Shown: positions 17,011 through 26,288, numbered from the stretch's first letter. The stretch: 64,000 nt of DNA from Leptobacterium flavescens (GCF_010671605.1 NZ_JAABOO010000003.1:561993-625992), one strand, 5' to 3'. A program made the numbers and translations. Notes: generated from the sequence alone by a model not told the origin.

Positions 17011-17465
17011 TTTTCGGTTTTATTATCCGCGGAATTCTTCAATTCGATTAAAGTAGACTGAGAGGCAGCACATATTTTTTCCTTTCCGTCTTTACAGACA
17101 AAGACCTCCGACCTGCAAATCGTTAATGTCCTGCCATTTTTCAGGACGTTGGACCGGCCTATCAGGAGATCTCCATCACCGGGAGACATCAGGTTGAGTT
17201 TAAATTCTACCGTCAGGATGGAAGAAGATTCTTCCATCAGGGAAAATGCGGCATAACCTGCAACGTTATCTGCCAGACTGCCAATAATACCCGCATGAAA
17301 AAAACCATGTTGCTGGGTGAGGTTTTCATTATAGGGAATATGGATCTCACAGAAACCCGGTTCTACTTTGATGAGGCGAGCACCTATAAAATCCATAAAC
17401 TTTTGGCGTGCGAAACTTTCTTCTACCTTTTGTATAAAATTATCGGACTTAGGTTGGAATTCCAT
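17007..17465 (-). CDS. PaaI-type hotdog-fold thioesterase
   Basis: A 152-residue hotdog-fold protein with the PaaI/YbgC-like pattern: NENLTQQHGFFHAGIIGSLADNVAGYAAFSLM, where the HGGxxxxLxD-like element (here HAGIIGSLAD) carries the catalytic Asp. It would hydrolyse acyl-CoA thioesters, with unknown acyl group. It is cytosolic and cotranscribed with the downstream VOC gene (4-base overlap). Confidence 0.82.
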   Translation of the reverse strand: MEFQPKSDNFIQKVEESFARQKFMDFIGARLIKVEPGFCEIHIPYNENLTQQHGFFHAGIIGSLADNVAGYAAFSLMEESSSILTVEFKLNLMSPGDGDLLIGRSNVLKNGRTLTICRSEVFVCKDGKEKICAASQSTLIELKNSADNKTEK

Positions 17466-17538
17466 GTTTAAACTTCTGTTGCCTGATAAAGCTAAGCATT
17501 TACAGAATAAAAAACTATCCTTTTATATGTGTGGAATA

Positions 17539-17937
17539 TCAGTCCTCTATAAATTTTAAGGATAAACGGGTAAACTGATTCGTACTGGCACCTGCACCGA
17601 TCTCATAGGTATATTTTCCCGGAGTGAGTTTGGTTTCCCCCACGTAATCTATGGGTTGGATGGTAAAGATCTCTCCGTTGATCTTTAATTCGATATAGGC
17701 ATAGCGATAAGCAAAATCGAATGTCTTGTATTCGGAAGTCACATCAGAAGACAGGTCGCCGTAAGTATTCTCTCCGCCGCTGGTATTTACGATTATATCT
17801 GTGTATTCGACGGTACTGGCGTTCCTGATCCTGATCTCAACCTGAGATACTTCGGGGTTTGAATTGTCATCGTCTCCTGAACAGGCAGTCAGGGAAAGAA
17901 ACATTCCCAGCACTGCAATTAAAACTATTTTTTTCAT
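17539..17937 (-). CDS. Hypothetical lipoprotein
   Basis: A 132-residue lipoprotein. The signal peptide ends in the lipobox LTAC with Cys19, followed by the acidic SGDDDNSN stretch that is common as a surface-export signal in Bacteroidota lipoproteins. The mature part is beta-rich (VEIRIRNASTVEYTDIIVNTSGG...) with no known domain. It may be surface exposed. It is a monocistronic gene between two spacers. Confidence 0.7.
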   Translation of the reverse strand: MKKIVLIAVLGMFLSLTACSGDDDNSNPEVSQVEIRIRNASTVEYTDIIVNTSGGENTYGDLSSDVTSEYKTFDFAYRYAYIELKINGEIFTIQPIDYVGETKLTPGKYTYEIGAGASTNQFTRLSLKFIED

Positions 17938-17992
17938 CGGTTTTTGGTTGTTTTAATACAGATGCAGATATTCTTAAAAGGTTGCTTCCGGC

Positions 17993-19021
17993 TTATTCAC
18001 GGGACTTTCGAATAGCTTCGACTATATCTGTAGTGGCCTTATGCAGGCTTACTTTATGCTCAATATAGGAAGGGAGGTATTCCAGCAGAAAAGGGATATA
18101 AGAGGAAAAGACCTTATTTCTTACCATATAGAGTTCGTAATTATCGAACCCCTGTTTTTTTAGCTCTGCCTGGGTAACAACTCCTGAAAAATAGAATAAA
18201 TAGGCATGCCAGAGTTGCCTGGGTGATCTTTGCCCGCTTACCTGAGAAATATCTCTGATCGTACCTCCTACAAAGCCTCCGGAAGAGAGGATAAGATGAT
18301 GACTGGATTCATGATAGAGCAATTCCAGCCAGTTCCCTCTGGGAGTATCTGCTTTTCCAGAGGAGTTCATCACCACATGAGTAGGAAAGAGAGAAGTATA
18401 GGGTCTGTTCGTGAGATTGCGTTCGGAAGCTTTGGCGTAGTAACTGATGTCTACCCTTATCTTTTTATTATCCCAGTAAGATTTTGTCAGATCGGAGAGT
18501 CTTTCGGATACCCTTTTTTCCGATCCTTTTATCAGATCGAGGTTTTGCTCTAAAACTGCTTTATTGGCAGCCTGGTGATCTGCCCAGAAATATTTCCGGT
18601 ATACCGCGGCAGCATTTTGAAGTTGTTCACTCAATCCGCGAAGAGATTCCGGAATATCGGTCAATCTTTCTTCATCCCTGCCGATTATCCATTGTTTAAA
18701 AGCCGACATAAGATCACTGGTACGCAGGTCTTCGTCAAGTAACTCTGTTTTGTAATATTCAATAACCGCCTGAAGTACGGACCTTTCGCCCGTTGTCATT
18801 TTATCGAGAGTTGCCTTCTCTATGACCGAAGTACCCTTTACGGAATTTATCAGGCTCTCCTGTTTAAAAAAGTGATGCATATTAAACCAGAAGTTGCTGT
18901 AAAATTCATAGAGTTCGCTTTCACCTATTTTTCCGGCCTGTATTTCCTGTGCACAGACAGAAGTGTAAAAAACGGATAGGTTGGTTAGGGCAATCAAGAG
19001 GTATAATCTGATTTTCGACAT
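17993..19021 (-). CDS. Exported protein with HExxH-like motif, putative metalloprotease
   Basis: This 342-residue protein has a signal peptide (residues about 1-24, ending VCAQ). Residues 230-245 contain WLELLYHESSHHLIL, a zincin-like His237-Glu238-x-x-His241 followed by a further His; downstream are GGTIRDISQ and RQLWHAYLFY. The remainder is helical and does not match a family I can name. The HExxH in a helix preceded by hydrophobic residues suggests zinc, but the third ligand is not clear. No neighbour informs its job. Confidence 0.6.
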   Translation of the reverse strand: MSKIRLYLLIALTNLSVFYTSVCAQEIQAGKIGESELYEFYSNFWFNMHHFFKQESLINSVKGTSVIEKATLDKMTTGERSVLQAVIEYYKTELLDEDLRTSDLMSAFKQWIIGRDEERLTDIPESLRGLSEQLQNAAAVYRKYFWADHQAANKAVLEQNLDLIKGSEKRVSERLSDLTKSYWDNKKIRVDISYYAKASERNLTNRPYTSLFPTHVVMNSSGKADTPRGNWLELLYHESSHHLILSSGGFVGGTIRDISQVSGQRSPRQLWHAYLFYFSGVVTQAELKKQGFDNYELYMVRNKVFSSYIPFLLEYLPSYIEHKVSLHKATTDIVEAIRKSRE

Positions 19022-19147
19022 AACTACAATTTTAGATCCCGTTGAGATGGTCCCGGAAGCATAAAGCTATGAAATTAAAAGGCCTTTGCAGTAATTTAAA
19101 GTCGGATTGAGGTCTTAAAAAGAATTTTGAGATGAATTAATGAATGA

Positions 19148-19813
19148 TCACTGCAGGTACTTCAAGATCTCAGATTCGAAAAAATCGAAATCATAGGAAC
19201 CGGTAAAGTAGGCTTTAACTACCCCTTCTTTATTGATCAGGAAGGTAGCCGGACGTTCAGATCCCAATTGTACCCATTTAAATTTTTCGGTATATGCCGA
19301 GAGGGCTTCAAAAGGTTTTCTTTCGGCAAACTTTAAAAGCCTTTCCCTTTTTTCGTCGGACAGAGCAATTACGGTAAGGCCTTTGTCTTTATATTTTTCC
19401 TGTAAACGATTTAGATCGGGCATCTCCTTCAGGCAGGGAGCACACCAGGTTGCCCAGAAATTAAGTAATACCACATCGCCTTTAAATTCTTCAATACTGT
19501 GTTCCGAATTGTCGGAAACCAACTTAAAGTTCAGGGAAGGAGCAGGTTGCCCTTTTATAGTTTCAAGCTGATCGATAATAACCATGACCCCCGGTTTTAT
19601 TTTTGTGATTCTCATAAATACAAGGGAACTCAGGAGGATAAGTAATAGCAGACCGACAGCACCCAGGTATCCGAAAAAACCTTTTGGTAGAAAATATCTA
19701 TTCCTTCTACCGATCAAAAAAAGTAAAAACAGGGAAAGAAGAATGATTCCCGCTGTTATCAATTGTCCCCATTCTGCTATGAACTTAATGTTGTTGCCAA
19801 TAAAATCTTCCAT
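19148..19813 (-). CDS. TlpA-like membrane-anchored thioredoxin
   Basis: A thiol-disulfide protein of about 221 residues with two N-terminal transmembrane segments and a periplasmic thioredoxin domain. The active site is WCAPC (Cys124 and Cys127 counted from the ATG at 19813), preceded by VVLLNFWAT. The domain ends PATFLINKEGVVKAYFTGS. A reading from a GTG at 19867 would add 18 hydrophilic residues and is less likely. It could reduce periplasmic disulfides, e.g. in cytochrome maturation; no target is visible nearby. Confidence 0.8.
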   Translation of the reverse strand: MEDFIGNNIKFIAEWGQLITAGIILLSLFLLFLIGRRNRYFLPKGFFGYLGAVGLLLLILLSSLVFMRITKIKPGVMVIIDQLETIKGQPAPSLNFKLVSDNSEHSIEEFKGDVVLLNFWATWCAPCLKEMPDLNRLQEKYKDKGLTVIALSDEKRERLLKFAERKPFEALSAYTEKFKWVQLGSERPATFLINKEGVVKAYFTGSYDFDFFESEILKYLQ

Positions 19814-19898
19814 TTTAATAGTTTTAAGTGAAAATTTATCAGGCTCCACATAGAGGACGATCTTCACAGGAAGATGTTACATCAGAAATATTATCTGC

Positions 19899-20411
19899 TC
19901 ACCAGGGTAATCCGTTCAAGTCTATTTTTAAGGGAGACATATGAGTATTTCTGCTTAACAGCATGGTATTGGCATTCCATAATTTCCTTTCCGTTCCCTG
20001 CAGAAAATAAACAGGACAATCTACCTTATACCAATTAAGGCGTTCGTAAAAAGGAAGAAGCTGGTCGGCACAAAGCAGAACTCCCAACCGGCAGGCGAGG
20101 TCCTTAAAGATAAAATCCTCGGTCTCTTTTAAGGTTTTGGAAGAAAGGCCCTTTCCCCTGAATGCAGGAGGTGTGATAACATTGTTTATTCCGGCAATCT
20201 TAAGCTTGTTGTTGTCAACAAAAATTTCCCGCTCAACAATATTGTAAAACGAAGCGATCTCTCCCTCCTCGTAACAGATGATACTCCAGTGAGGGGTTGC
20301 CCATTCTGTTTCTCTTACGATCGGAATATGCCCAAACTCTCTGTCGATATGCCCCCTGAGTTCTTTTTTAGTCTCAGGGGAGAGCATGGGATATTTCTTT
20401 ATTTCTATCAT
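19899..20411 (-). CDS. GNAT-family N-acetyltransferase
   Basis: A GNAT protein of about 170 residues from the ATG at 20411; the longer reading (to 20495) would overlap the upstream gene by 65 bases and is not supported. The acetyl-CoA-binding element is seen in NVITPPAFRGKGLSSKTLKETEDF (RGKGLSS, P-loop-like Q/RxxGxG/A). The substrate cannot be predicted. It is 19 bases downstream of the exported hypothetical gene and may be cotranscribed. Confidence 0.75.
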   Translation of the reverse strand: MIEIKKYPMLSPETKKELRGHIDREFGHIPIVRETEWATPHWSIICYEEGEIASFYNIVEREIFVDNNKLKIAGINNVITPPAFRGKGLSSKTLKETEDFIFKDLACRLGVLLCADQLLPFYERLNWYKVDCPVYFLQGTERKLWNANTMLLSRNTHMSPLKIDLNGLPW

Positions 20412-20430
20412 CGGAAGAGCGCAATAGCTT

Positions 20431-21195
20431 CTATTCGTTAATGATATAGTTGATCTTATCAACTCCGGTATTTCCGCTTTCCGGATTATAAGCATATACG
20501 ATCAGCTCGTATACTCCGCCGCCATCAACCTTAAAGTTTCCGGCAAAAAGATTGGGCTCTTTGATGTTGAGGTCGATCTCTCCCAGAGCTTTTCCATTTC
20601 TTTTGAGTATACCTTTTACCTCCATTTTATTGGCATCCCATAGGCCACCATCACTAATGGTACATCCGCACATCATAACCACATTGGCCTTCACTTCAAT
20701 GATCCCGTCTTTGAGAGATTTGAGTGAAATAAATTGATGCGTCCTAGGATTAAGGATATCGATCACAAATCCGGGGATCTCCAATACGATACCGTCGCCC
20801 AGGATATCCTTTCCCGGAAGGACCCATATTTCGGTAGAGGCAGCAACGCTGGCTTGTTTTTTATTAAAGGGAGCCAGAACTTCAATACGTACAAGGAGTG
20901 GTTCGTCAATATCGAGTTCCGCAATATATCCTGAGGTACCATCATCAGAGATCCTCATTCCCCTCTCTCTGGGGGTGTTCATAATAAGTCCTGTATTTCC
21001 GGTACCACCCGTTGTTTTTCCCTGAGAAAGGATCTCACCGCTTATTTTATCACGGATTATAATATGAGCTCCTCCCATGGAATTACCGATAAATTTTGCA
21101 TCTTTTGCTTTTACTCTTACCGTTATTTTAGTGGGGGTTGCCGAAAGGTTGAAACTGATAAACAGTATAGCAACAAGGCATAGTATTTTTTTCAT
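20431..21195 (-). CDS. Exported hypothetical protein
   Basis: About 254 residues from the ATG at 21195, giving a clear signal peptide (KKILCLVAILFISFNLSA). The mature part is beta-rich and opens TKITVRVKAKDAKFIGNSMGGAHIIIRD, suggesting immunoglobulin-like or carboxypeptidase-regulatory-like folds; an MMCGCTISDGG segment in the middle carries two Cys. A longer reading from a TTG at 21228 lacks a signal peptide start and is rejected. Its function is not recognised. Confidence 0.65.
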   Translation of the reverse strand: MKKILCLVAILFISFNLSATPTKITVRVKAKDAKFIGNSMGGAHIIIRDKISGEILSQGKTTGGTGNTGLIMNTPRERGMRISDDGTSGYIAELDIDEPLLVRIEVLAPFNKKQASVAASTEIWVLPGKDILGDGIVLEIPGFVIDILNPRTHQFISLKSLKDGIIEVKANVVMMCGCTISDGGLWDANKMEVKGILKRNGKALGEIDLNIKEPNLFAGNFKVDGGGVYELIVYAYNPESGNTGVDKINYIINE

Positions 21196-21224
21196 TTTGT
21201 CTGTTCTTTGGTTATTGGTTTTAC

Positions 21225-21242
21225 ACAAGTTTAATTACTTGT
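21225..21242. promoter_or_regulatory. Inverted repeat upstream of the exported hypothetical gene
   Basis: ACAAGT at 21225-21230 and ACTTGT at 21237-21242 form a perfect 6-bp inverted repeat with a 6-base AT spacer, about 30 bases upstream of the ATG at 21195. It could be an operator or a transcript hairpin. There is no known regulator to match. Confidence 0.25.
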
Positions 21243-21274
21243 ATAAAGATAAAACAAACACCAGAAAAAAACTT

Positions 21275-22066
21275 TTATTTTTCATGGGAAGTCCGGTTAA
21301 TCCAGAGCGTATTCCTGTTTATCAGATAATTGAGCTTATTTCTTCTTTTGTAAATAATTGTCCCGGCAATGGCTACAAAAATGGTTGAGAACCTGAAGAT
21401 ATTTGCCGTCAGACCACCCAGGGCATTTTGCTCATCCGTAAAGAGTTCCCAATAGAAATTCATAAAAAAGTGCAGCCCGATAGCAACCCAGATATTGTAG
21501 TTCCATTCAATAAATAACCAGGCGAAAATTGCTGCTCCTAAAGCCGTTATCATAAAAATACCCAGCATGGTTGAGGGATCATTACTCTGATATAAATGCC
21601 CCAGCCCGAAGATGAGGCTACCGAAGAGAATGGTAGGAACAAAGCCCAGTTTTGTATACCTGAAGATCTGACCGACCAGGAATGCCCTGAAAAACACCTC
21701 TTCAAAAAATGCAGCAAAAACACAGCTTATAAAAAACCTCTGCAATGTTAATTCGGGATTGATCTTAAAGAAAAAAGAATAGCCTATCAGCATCGGCAGG
21801 GTAAACAAAAAAGCAATAAAGACTCCCCTGCCAGGCTTTTGGATTAAACCCATGCTCTTTATGATCTCCTTTGGAGGATGAAGGAAAAACAAAGCAATAA
21901 TTACCGGGAGCCCTACTATTAAATAGGTGAAAAAGAAACTGATGATCCGTTGCCCGATAAAGCCGTCGATATATTTTAATAGAGGTGAAAAGTAATATTC
22001 GCTTATCAGTTCGAAAGACAGGAATCCGATCAATACAATAACAATGATTTTTAATGATTTCTTCAT
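21275..22066 (-). CDS. CPBP-family intramembrane glutamic endopeptidase
   Basis: A 263-residue polytopic membrane protein of the CAAX protease/bacteriocin-processing (CPBP, Abi) family. The conserved motifs are present: FFEEVFFRAFLVG (EExxxR), GLGHLYQ with the His of motif 2, and LHFFMNFYWE of motif 3 (HxxxN). Members are intramembrane proteases; some give immunity to bacteriocins. No bacteriocin operon is adjacent, so the role is open. Confidence 0.85.
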   Translation of the reverse strand: MKKSLKIIVIVLIGFLSFELISEYYFSPLLKYIDGFIGQRIISFFFTYLIVGLPVIIALFFLHPPKEIIKSMGLIQKPGRGVFIAFLFTLPMLIGYSFFFKINPELTLQRFFISCVFAAFFEEVFFRAFLVGQIFRYTKLGFVPTILFGSLIFGLGHLYQSNDPSTMLGIFMITALGAAIFAWLFIEWNYNIWVAIGLHFFMNFYWELFTDEQNALGGLTANIFRFSTIFVAIAGTIIYKRRNKLNYLINRNTLWINRTSHEK

Positions 22067-22236
22067 AGAGTTTGTAACAGTTTAGATTAAATAAGAGAAG
22101 TGTGAAAAAGATGCTTTTCAGCTAAAACTCATGAACAAATAGAGTAAAGAGTGGAGAAAATCAGAAAAAAAAGTGCCGGACCGATATAATTTGTGACGAA
22201 TGGTGGTGGAGAGGGGTGAAATAAACAGCTTTTGGG

Positions 22237-23046
22237 CTAAGATGATATAGCTGATCTTATTTTTTTATAGTAAGATTTTGAAAGGGGAATTTCGTTTGCC
22301 TCGTTTTCGAAACAGATCACTGCCTTTTGCGAATTGCCCTTAATGTTTATCACCTTTTCCAGGTTTACCAGATAGGACCGGTGGCATTTCTGAAGGAAAG
22401 GAGCTTGTTTTTCCACTTTGGTCAATGTATTTCTCAGGATAGTGTTTTGAAAGGAGTTCTCTTTTTCAAAAAATACCTGAACATAGTTCTCGGAAGCTTT
22501 GATATAAAAAATATCTTCCCTGCGAAGCTTCAGAACCTCATTTTTGTTTATTCCTGATAAGGTGACCGTGCCCGGTTGATCAACAGGAGTGAGTTCTCCT
22601 AGTCTTTGCCGAATAATGAACAACAGGAGTCCGAGGATAGGGATAAATGGGAGCGTATAGAATACTACAAAGTAAACAAGACCGTAAAAGCTGATGTTCA
22701 CCTTACTGATCACAATACAATTATAGAAGTACATCGTAGTTCCTGCAAAAAGAAAGAAACTAAAAATAGAGATCAGTTCATTGTAAAGAAGCCATCTGCT
22801 TTTTTTCTTTCTGTAGAATTGTTGATCGGCAGCAGCAAAGATCATATAGGTAGCCAGAATAACGATCCCGTAACCTGCCAGAAGAAGGGTTTTATTAGGG
22901 GAGGAAAAGTTGTTGGTATCAAAAGGTTCCAGAATGATCAAGACAAATGCCATAAAGAGACCGGTCAGGGATCCTATTATGAGCTGTTTGTTAATGCCGG
23001 AAGGATAACGGATCTGTTTTGATAAAAAATCAAACTTCCTTTTCAT
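22237..23046 (-). CDS. LytTR-family transcriptional regulator with membrane segments
   Basis: A 269-residue protein with four transmembrane helices in the N-terminal half (about 22-42, 52-72, 88-108 and 118-142) and a LytTR DNA-binding domain at the C-terminus (about 165-267; EVLKLRREDIFYIKASENYVQVFF, then HRSYLVNLEKVINI). Membrane-fused LytTR regulators are common in Flavobacteriia and may sense envelope signals. No partner kinase lies next to it. The flanking spacers of 170 and 79 bases show no clear operator. Confidence 0.82.
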   Translation of the reverse strand: MKRKFDFLSKQIRYPSGINKQLIIGSLTGLFMAFVLIILEPFDTNNFSSPNKTLLLAGYGIVILATYMIFAAADQQFYRKKKSRWLLYNELISIFSFFLFAGTTMYFYNCIVISKVNISFYGLVYFVVFYTLPFIPILGLLLFIIRQRLGELTPVDQPGTVTLSGINKNEVLKLRREDIFYIKASENYVQVFFEKENSFQNTILRNTLTKVEKQAPFLQKCHRSYLVNLEKVINIKGNSQKAVICFENEANEIPLSKSYYKKIRSAISS

Positions 23047-23125
23047 CAGTGAATAAAGATCTGTTTTTAGTTGTTTGGATCTGCAATAAAATTACATAAG
23101 ATTTTATAAATAAAAGAGCACAGGA

Positions 23126-23896
23126 CTATTTAGGAGTGCCGAACAGATACAGAATAACTCCTGGCCCCGATTTTATCCTGCCCGTCTCCCATTCAAAGTG
23201 GTCTTTATACTCCAGTTTATCGATAAGCCCGTCCATTTCTTTAACCGAATAGGTCCTGAAAGATGAGACCACTCCATCCCAGAGAACAGCTAAGGGAACA
23301 ATAGGAATTAGATAGGTGAAAAGGATGCGCCCTGCTTTAAACGGCCGGATAAAGGGAGTGGTAAGCAGAACAGTGAGTGGAGAGAAAAGCATAGCCAGGA
23401 CACTGGGGAAACTTCTTTCCTGAGCTTCAAAAACGGCTATCGGTGCTTCGGAATCGACGGCATTCTGCAATATTTTCTGAGCGTCCTCCGGCTTGAAATG
23501 ATGGAGGGAAAGGAATTGAGTTCTCAGGCCTTTAAGGTTTTCCGGAACTGTCCTGGCATCTATCGATTCTTCGGAATAACTAAAATTATCAGCCTGGCTT
23601 TTAGTGTATTCAAAGGCACTGATATTCGGGAAATAATCGGTTAGAAGGATCTTCAGATCCGGGTATTCTTTCTTTAATTCCCCGTTAAGCCAAAGCAAAC
23701 CCCCACCGCCACCCGAAGCCAGGTCTACAATCTGCCGGGTATTGCTTTTTTCGATGACTTTATGAAGTACAGGGATCGCGGGTTTGTACATTTTGGTTTT
23801 GTTGGAGAGGAACTGCAGAAAATCGGTCATGTAGTTTCGCAAAAAGCCGGGGAACCATTCCAGGTCCTCAAACTCAAATAAATGTATTCTTTTCAT
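23126..23896 (-). CDS. Class I SAM-dependent methyltransferase-like protein with membrane segment
   Basis: A 256-residue protein with the SAM motif I as QIVDLASGGGGGLLWL, motif II in LLTDYFPN and a motif with LSLHHFKPEDA. A hydrophobic part at about 165-215 (VLAMLFSPLTVLLTTPFI) may be membrane-associated, which is unusual for this fold and suggests a lipid or membrane-bound substrate. The product is unknown. It lies 21 bases upstream of nothing conserved and 21 bases downstream of the DUF1579-like gene. Confidence 0.72.
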   Translation of the reverse strand: MKRIHLFEFEDLEWFPGFLRNYMTDFLQFLSNKTKMYKPAIPVLHKVIEKSNTRQIVDLASGGGGGLLWLNGELKKEYPDLKILLTDYFPNISAFEYTKSQADNFSYSEESIDARTVPENLKGLRTQFLSLHHFKPEDAQKILQNAVDSEAPIAVFEAQERSFPSVLAMLFSPLTVLLTTPFIRPFKAGRILFTYLIPIVPLAVLWDGVVSSFRTYSVKEMDGLIDKLEYKDHFEWETGRIKSGPGVILYLFGTPK

Positions 23897-23917
23897 TTAA
23901 TATCCTGTAATTAGCTC

Positions 23918-24439
23918 TTATTGATCGGCTTTTTTATAGATCCCGATAAAGGTGGTCTTCCATGTCTGACCCCCGTCATAAGACAACTGTATACTTTGTT
24001 TAACTTCTTTGGCCGAGACCTTTTCCAGTAATGTTCTGTCCAGAACCCTGGAGCCTTTGTACATATACTCCCCCTGAAAAACCAGGAGCTTAGCTTTCTT
24101 AAAATGAATAAGCTTCTTTTCCTTTTGCCCCCAGGGTAGTTTTGCGTTCTGAGTTACCCAGACCTGTTTCCAGTTTTTTGTGTTATTATCTACGTAAAAC
24201 AGGCTTTTTCCCAGGCCTCCGCCCATATCCTGCCAGTTTTCCATAATGGCACATTCCTGCAGGATCTTGTCTATTTTATTGTGACCTACCAATACATTAT
24301 TCTGATTGTATACTTCCCAATCCCCGACCCAAAAATCCATTAATTTATAGAGGGGATCATTGCCACAACTTTCTTCTTCCTGAGCCCATGCAATACCGGC
24401 AAGCAGCATACACAGGATTACAATTATTCTGAATCTCAT
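23918..24439 (-). CDS. Exported DUF1579-like protein
   Basis: A 173-residue protein with a signal peptide (1-19, ending GIAWAQ). The mature part begins EEESCGNDPLYKLMDFWVGDWEVYNQ and has repeated tryptophans in strands, like the DUF1579/lipocalin-like family of small exported barrels. The function is unknown. It precedes the methyltransferase-like gene in transcription order with a 21-base gap, so the two are probably one unit. Confidence 0.65.
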   Translation of the reverse strand: MRFRIIVILCMLLAGIAWAQEEESCGNDPLYKLMDFWVGDWEVYNQNNVLVGHNKIDKILQECAIMENWQDMGGGLGKSLFYVDNNTKNWKQVWVTQNAKLPWGQKEKKLIHFKKAKLLVFQGEYMYKGSRVLDRTLLEKVSAKEVKQSIQLSYDGGQTWKTTFIGIYKKADQ

Positions 24440-24548
24440 CTCCCTTTATTTTATGCGGGATAAATTCGCTTAGAGATCCGGAGCGTAAAAATGATTTCCT
24501 TATAAATTTACTAAATCTATTTGGAAACAGGAGCCAGGTTAACCGATC

Positions 24549-25181
24549 CTATCGCAAATCCCGTATTTTATTCCTGAGTGAATATTCCAGCTTTAACAAT
24601 TCGGTGTTTTCCGGAAATTCTTTACTTAAGCGCTCCGCTATTTCAAGTCCTTTGTGGCAATCTTTGGATTTATTTTGACATTTTGAATTATAAGCCTGAA
24701 GTAATCTGTAACTGGCATTAAATTCATTAGGGAAAAGTTGCAGTGCTTTTTTATACTGAAAAACAGCATTGTTCCAATGTCTTTCTTCATACCATTTATC
24801 TCCATCTGAAATAAAGAAAAGGTACTTGTCGTAGTTTTTGTCAAACTTAATCTTTTCCTGATATTCTGCATATGCCAGATCTTTATCGTTTGATCCGAAA
24901 CTGGTATATATCAGGAAAATAAAAAGAGGACTAAATAGTAAAAGAATGAGTAAAGTATTGTATTTCTCTATTTTCCTTTCCCGGAGAACTTTTTCTCGAA
25001 TACGCTTTAATAATTTGGAACTTGCTTTTTTCTCATTTACCTGCCCCCGATCTACTTTTATAGAATCTTTATTTGTATTGAGAAAGGACCGTTCCTTCTT
25101 GAACATACTTTTCCTTCGCAACAGTTTTTTATTATCACGAATACTGGTTACCATGCCTTGTGCGCTTCCTCCTGCCATCAT
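24549..25181 (-). CDS. Membrane-anchored TPR-like protein
   Basis: About 210 residues. The N-terminus is basic and repetitive (RDNKKLLRRKS, KKERSF, KVLRER), a transmembrane helix lies at about 75-95 (TLLILLLFSPLFIFLIY), and the C-terminal part holds tetratricopeptide-like helices (WNNAVFQYKKALQLFPNEFNASYRLLQAY). It probably scaffolds another protein at the inner membrane. The start may be either of two adjacent ATGs at 25181 or 25178. No enzyme motif is visible. Confidence 0.62.
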   Translation of the reverse strand: MMAGGSAQGMVTSIRDNKKLLRRKSMFKKERSFLNTNKDSIKVDRGQVNEKKASSKLLKRIREKVLRERKIEKYNTLLILLLFSPLFIFLIYTSFGSNDKDLAYAEYQEKIKFDKNYDKYLFFISDGDKWYEERHWNNAVFQYKKALQLFPNEFNASYRLLQAYNSKCQNKSKDCHKGLEIAERLSKEFPENTELLKLEYSLRNKIRDLR

Positions 25182-25301
25182 TTTCTCAATTCTTTAAAAG
25201 ATCATGTTACGATATGAACTTCCTTTAATATAAGAAATTTCCTGCTAAAAAGCAAATGAAAGTATAAATGCAAAAACTCTGTTGTGCTTCAGCTTCTTTG
25301 A

Positions 25302-26288
25302 CTATCCGGAAGATATGATCCTGCAAGCATACAAACGATTCCAGACAGGGACTTTTAAAAAACGCCCCAGACTGTGTGCGTCTTCTATAATATAGGATTC
25401 CGCTCCGTGGTCCATGATGTTAAGCCGCTCGCCGTTACGCATCACCAGATTGATCTCATAGCTGTAAAAAGAGCCGGAACTACTGCTTCCCTGAACAAAC
25501 TCACTAAGGACCTGAACGGCATAGACATCTGCCAGGGGGATCCGGGTCCGCCCAAGTGAAAAGATCCGCTTTTTGCGATCTACTTTACCAGAAGGACTGG
25601 AAGAGAATATCAGGAATAGACCTATAAGAACAAAAGGACCGCCGGAAATAAAGAACAGTTTTCCCGCCTTCCAGAAATCCATAGATACCCATTTGTCCAG
25701 AACATAACATTCGTAGAAGGTGAGGATCACATAGTTAAGCCCGATAAGTAAAAAACACCATGCAAAACTGTTTAAAACAGAGGTTCTTTTAATTCTCAGT
25801 ATATCCGGGCCTTCCCGTTTCAGAATATGGGTAACAAAGTTGCTTCCTCCTTTTTTTAGCGGGGCCCAGGAAGTTTTTTCGGCAACGGCATCTCCCTCGG
25901 GATCATCGAATACGGGAGGAGTGCTCAGGCCCAGGGGAACATCTCTTTGTTTTTTGATCAGGAAGGAACCGAAACCCATAAAGGTGAAGCAGCCAAAGAG
26001 CAATATCATCATTCCCCCAACCTTGTAATAGATAAACTGCCTTTTAGTATGGGCCATTTTTCTCATACGGACCGAGATCTCCAATCGCTTGCGTTCTGCG
26101 GTCATTTGAGGGGATAAATCGCTGGTATTATTCAGATATTCCAGTCGTTTGATATCTGTTTGCAGCTTAAGGCTTTCCTGTTTATAGGTTTCAAACTGGT
26201 TTTTGATGGCAGGAGCTACCAGAAATATGGCAAAACCTATGGGAATAAGAATAAGTAAAAAAGACGAATTCAGTTTTTTTATTAGCAT
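25302..26288 (-). CDS. Hypothetical membrane protein
   Basis: A 328-residue protein with an N-terminal hydrophobic helix (10-28), a coiled-coil-prone charged segment (30-75), a second helix (92-112), a loop with a Pro-rich stretch, and two more helices (about 175-198 and 210-232). The C-terminal 90 residues are beta-rich (SYEINLVMRNGERLNIMDH). No family is recognised. It lies 120 bases downstream of no coding sequence and 196 bases from argH. Confidence 0.55.
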   Translation of the reverse strand: MLIKKLNSSFLLILIPIGFAIFLVAPAIKNQFETYKQESLKLQTDIKRLEYLNNTSDLSPQMTAERKRLEISVRMRKMAHTKRQFIYYKVGGMMILLFGCFTFMGFGSFLIKKQRDVPLGLSTPPVFDDPEGDAVAEKTSWAPLKKGGSNFVTHILKREGPDILRIKRTSVLNSFAWCFLLIGLNYVILTFYECYVLDKWVSMDFWKAGKLFFISGGPFVLIGLFLIFSSSPSGKVDRKKRIFSLGRTRIPLADVYAVQVLSEFVQGSSSSGSFYSYEINLVMRNGERLNIMDHGAESYIIEDAHSLGRFLKVPVWNRLYACRIISSG

